Positions 4,052 to 6,632 of a stretch of 6,632 nt of DNA are shown piece by piece (positions within the stretch are counted from its first letter, which is position 1; each line of letters begins with the position of its first letter). This DNA comes from Saprospiraceae bacterium (GTDB lineage Bacteria; Bacteroidota; Bacteroidia; Chitinophagales; Saprospiraceae). The DNA lies in the NCBI GenBank assembly GCA_015494245.1, contig WGBN01000365.1, forward strand, positions 1 through 6,632, written 5' to 3'. Position numbers and translations under genes: made by a program. Under the pieces are notes generated by a model. That model searched no databases. It had not been told where the DNA came from and was given only the letters and a program-made list of their open reading frames with translations.

Positions 4052-5914
4052 ATGGAAAAAACGAAGAGCCAACACTTGTACAGCATCCCCCCACTCGACT
4101 TATTGCGCCTAACGGGCCGGGAGTCCCGCGAAGCTGCAACAGGAGTGGCGCAGTGGCTATTCAACCGCACCGCCACTCCCCTGCATCTGCGCGATCAGGC
4201 CGTCACGGCCGAGGCTTTGAGGGCCTTTCACACCATCAGTCGTGCCCGACGCCTGAGCAGCTCCAACGAACAACTTGGCCTGGGTTTTCCGCTCATCTAT
4301 TTGCCGGAAGGCGAAATCCTGCCCCTCTTTATTCTGCCCGTCAGCCTGGAGCCATCGCTCCAAAAGTACAATGACTGGAGTCTGAAACACAAGCCGGAAC
4401 AAGACATTTTTATATACCCTCCTGCCGCTACCTTGCTGCACGAGACAGGCGCCGACATCTTCCTGCGCGAAGCCGAAAAAGAAATTTGCAGCAAAGGAAA
4501 CCTCGACGACAGCACCCTTAAAAAACTGCTGCTCCTCCTCGCTACAGAAACCCACTGGCCCATAGAGGAAGACGATTTGCATCCACTACCTGAAGAGAAA
4601 CCCGAAAAGCCACTGCCTTCTGCCTGTATCATACGCAGCCCGGTTTTTGGTTTTTTCCCGCCCGCTCAAAGCCCGGAGCCCGAAAGTCGTGAAGAAAAAG
4701 AACTGCCCCCTCCCATAGTCAGCTTGCTCAAACACCGCATGGGTCTGCACACCTTGCCCCCACTCCAAAACTCAGCCCTGGAAACGGCCTTGCAAAAACC
4801 TCAGGCAAACATTGCCTGTGAAGACTTTCAGGCAGGCATGAACACCATCTCCGAGCTCCTCACCCTGTTGCTCTCCAATGGATGCACGACCATAGTCGTC
4901 TCTGACAAAACAGGCCCCTTGCGCGAGCTCCAAAGCCGACTCCAAAACCAACAATTGGCTGATTTGAATTTCCTTTGGCAACAAAAGAAAGACGATGCTA
5001 AAACAGCTCTTAAACTTTTAGAGGCTTTCGCCAAATCCACTCCGCCTTCCGGCAAATCTGCCGACAAAGTCAGGGAAGACATGCAGGCCGAATTGCTGCA
5101 ACACGACCAACTCCTCTCCCGAATGAGCCGCCGCCATGAATTGCTCAGGGCTCCTCGCAAAGACGGCCTGAATTTTGAAGAATGGGTCGGTAGATTCCTC
5201 CGCTATCAAAGTGAAGCAGGGCGGGAAATTCTCGGGTCTGTCAGCGCGCTCGATGCCCTCGAATTCAGCCCCACAGAACGCGAACAACTCAGCCGCGAAT
5301 TACAACGCGCCGAACGGCTCTTCCAAAAAATCAGACGCCCCAAGCACCCCCTCCGCGATTTACATCCCGATTTCTTCACATCCATGGCTCAACCCGAAGC
5401 ACAAAAAGCCATCGAAGAGCGCTTAGATACCTTTACCGAAAGATTACACGAAACCCACCATCGCCTCATCCACCTGCAGGCCCGCTACCGCTCGGAATTG
5501 CTGCAATACCTCGAAGACAACTACCTGCAAATCGAAGCTTCCATCCGGGAAGTTCAAGACCAAATTGCTCAGGGCACACAAAAATACGGCCGCCCCTTCC
5601 GCTTCAACGGGCTGAGCATGCTCAAACTCAAAGCCAGGCTCTCCAAAAAAACGGCCAGGACCCTGCAAGCCCGCAAAAACCTGCTGGAGCAATACTCAAA
5701 ATTGCGCCGGCAATTGATACAAACTCCCGACCTCCACATCGAACTTCCCCCACCGGCGGCTCCTCTGCTGCCCACCCACATGCTCGATGCCCTCCGGAAA
5801 ATACCCCAAGCCCTTACCCAATGGCGAAACGAGAAGCGGCAGGAAATGGAAGACCACTGTCGTAGATTAAGTGCAAAAACTTCCTGGGAATCGTCCCCGC
5901 TGCCGGAGAAATAG
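4052..5914 (+). CDS. SF1 helicase-like protein with non-canonical ATPase motifs, N-terminal part before a frame break
   Basis: This is a 620-codon frame. Its layout resembles the large SF1 helicase-like ATPases of Bacteroidota. An N-terminal domain contains G-F-P-L-I-Y-L-P-E-G (78-87) and P-L-F-I-L-P-V-S-L-E-P (91-101). Then come S-P-V-F-G-F-F-P (196-203), a Q-motif-like P-L-Q-N-S-A-L (237-243), and a motif Ia-like T-I-V-V-S-D-K-T-G-P-L (280-290). A long helical, probably coiled-coil insertion runs from about 335 to 605. The Walker A position (256-266) reads C-E-D-F-Q-A-G-M-N-T-I instead of G-P-P-G-T-G-K-S-x-T-I, so the P-loop lysine is missing; only the T-I and the flanking helix fit. ATP hydrolysis at this site is therefore unlikely. 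The last ten or so residues before the stop at 5912 are probably out of frame. The start has a weak GGAAAG upstream and no own promoter box, so co-transcription with the lipoprotein gene is likely. The family call is from memory of motif order. Confidence 0.6.
   Translation: MEKTKSQHLYSIPPLDLLRLTGRESREAATGVAQWLFNRTATPLHLRDQAVTAEALRAFHTISRARRLSSSNEQLGLGFPLIYLPEGEILPLFILPVSLEPSLQKYNDWSLKHKPEQDIFIYPPAATLLHETGADIFLREAEKEICSKGNLDDSTLKKLLLLLATETHWPIEEDDLHPLPEEKPEKPLPSACIIRSPVFGFFPPAQSPEPESREEKELPPPIVSLLKHRMGLHTLPPLQNSALETALQKPQANIACEDFQAGMNTISELLTLLLSNGCTTIVVSDKTGPLRELQSRLQNQQLADLNFLWQQKKDDAKTALKLLEAFAKSTPPSGKSADKVREDMQAELLQHDQLLSRMSRRHELLRAPRKDGLNFEEWVGRFLRYQSEAGREILGSVSALDALEFSPTEREQLSRELQRAERLFQKIRRPKHPLRDLHPDFFTSMAQPEAQKAIEERLDTFTERLHETHHRLIHLQARYRSELLQYLEDNYLQIEASIREVQDQIAQGTQKYGRPFRFNGLSMLKLKARLSKKTARTLQARKNLLEQYSKLRRQLIQTPDLHIELPPPAAPLLPTHMLDALRKIPQALTQWRNEKRQEMEDHCRRLSAKTSWESSPLPEK
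5875..5879 (+). other. Probable site of a one-base frame break (A5 run)
   Basis: Coding continues after 5914 in the -1 frame. That frame is closed by TAG at 5863-5865 and the upstream frame by TAG at 5912-5914, so the break lies between 5866 and 5911. The only homopolymer run longer than four there is five A at 5875-5879. One extra A would join both frames into A-K-N-F-L-G-I-V. The site is not a canonical X-XXY-YYZ slippery heptamer as it stands. Confidence 0.6.
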
Positions 5915-6632
5915 AACCTCTGGAGCACGCCTTTGACGAACTCATCGAAGACATCAATGCAGGCAAGCTCTATCACACGCCCTTTGAAAATCGCGTGCTC
6001 ACACTTCCGGCCAGACAACAGCTCTTAGAACAAATCCTGGAAAAACTCGAAAATACGCGGTATCACCTCCGGGAATTTGCCGCGCTATACCCCTGGCAAC
6101 ATTTCTTGCTCAAACTACCCGCCAAGTCGCGGAAAATCATCCTCGCTTTGGCGCGCATCAATCCCATGAACTGGCATGCAGCCTTCCTGAGCTGGCACTA
6201 CGATCGCCTCTTGCACAAACACTACGACCCCTTGATGCGGCAGGAGGTCAAAACCGGACAAGTCGAAAAAACGTTACGGCAAATTCACGAGCTCCGGCAA
6301 AAAATGCCGGAATTCATCCACAGCCTTTGGCGTAAAAAAAGCGCAAGTCTGCCAAAATACCAGAGTCATAAATCCAATGTCAAAGCAAGCCCGGAAGAGG
6401 AAACAGCAAGACGCTCCACACATCTGATGTTCCGCTTTCCGGTCTTGCTGATGAGCAGCTTTGCCGCAGCAGAGCTATTCCCCTCCCTGGCGAAAGCCTG
6501 CGACTACCTGCTGCTAATAGATGCCGGAGAGCTGCCGGAAAGCTGGGAAAAAGTCGCCCGCCAATCAGGCATAGCCTGTAGTCGCTGGAGCTGGAGTTCC
6601 CCGGAGCAAAAAAGCAAAGCCGATGCCCGCAT
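5878..6632 (+). CDS. SF1 helicase-like protein, continuation in the -1 frame, runs off the window
   Basis: There are 251 codons without a stop up to the window end, in the -1 frame relative to 4052-5914. No plausible start codon lies near the beginning (first ATG at about 6166), so this is the continuation of the same protein rather than a separate gene. In family terms it holds a helical region, then W-H-A-A-F-L-S-W-H-Y (encoded near 6173-6202), and then P-V-L-L-M-S-S-F-A-A-A-E-L-F-P followed by C-D-Y-L-L-L-I-D-A-G-E-L. This equals the P-x-x-L-M-S-P-L-S-V and F-D-L-V-I-F-D-E-A-S-Q region of active relatives. The Walker B D-E is D-A here (D at 6520-6522), and no G-D-x-x-Q motif III follows where expected. 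The combined protein is at least about 860 residues, and motifs IV-VI would lie beyond the window. Confidence 0.6.

Noticed and set aside
4128..4473. GCGAAGC also at 4128-4134 and 4467-4473
   Set aside because: Both are inside coding sequence, without the extended stem or CACATYA linker, so they are chance matches and not repeat copies.

Overview
The window looks like chromosomal DNA from a Bacteroidota bacterium, probably a Saprospiria-type lineage (phylum well supported, class a guess). Four pieces of evidence point this way. Most gene starts lie just behind TAnnTTTG boxes, the -7 element of this phylum's promoters. Shine-Dalgarno sequences are mostly absent. PurM is the long, divergent Bacteroidota type. 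The methyltransferase and the YwqK-like lipoprotein belong to families common in the phylum.

Layout. On the minus strand, purM (735-1901) is followed by a small four-helix membrane protein (48-602). Between them, and again after the second gene, lie short palindromic repeats. A thiopurine-methyltransferase-family gene (1939-2517, +) is divergent from purM, with promoters that interleave over a 37-bp gap. It converges on a minus-strand gene for a seven-helix membrane protein (2540-3265). A second divergent promoter region (3266-3421) serves that gene and a plus-strand lipoprotein with YwqK/MORN-like repeats (3422-4027). Only 24 bp later starts a long gene (4052 to beyond 6632) related in overall plan to large Bacteroidota SF1 helicase-like ATPases. 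Its nucleotide-binding motifs are not intact, and its frame breaks near 5875.

The two most interesting items are these. (1) The 645-750 array and its copy at 7-26 consist of hairpin units whose stem sequences differ while base pairing is kept. Most units contain GCGAAGC, the known ultra-stable DNA mini-hairpin. One unit has supplied the stop codon and last residues of purM. (2) The long gene has helicase-like architecture but non-canonical Walker A, Walker B and motif III positions, so it is either a RecC-like inactive helicase paralogue or a decaying gene. There is no RNA gene, CRISPR array or insertion sequence that I can support. The genes otherwise look like unrelated housekeeping and accessory functions. 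Only purM with its downstream gene, and the lipoprotein with the helicase-like gene, could be operons. No gap between genes exceeds 300 bp.
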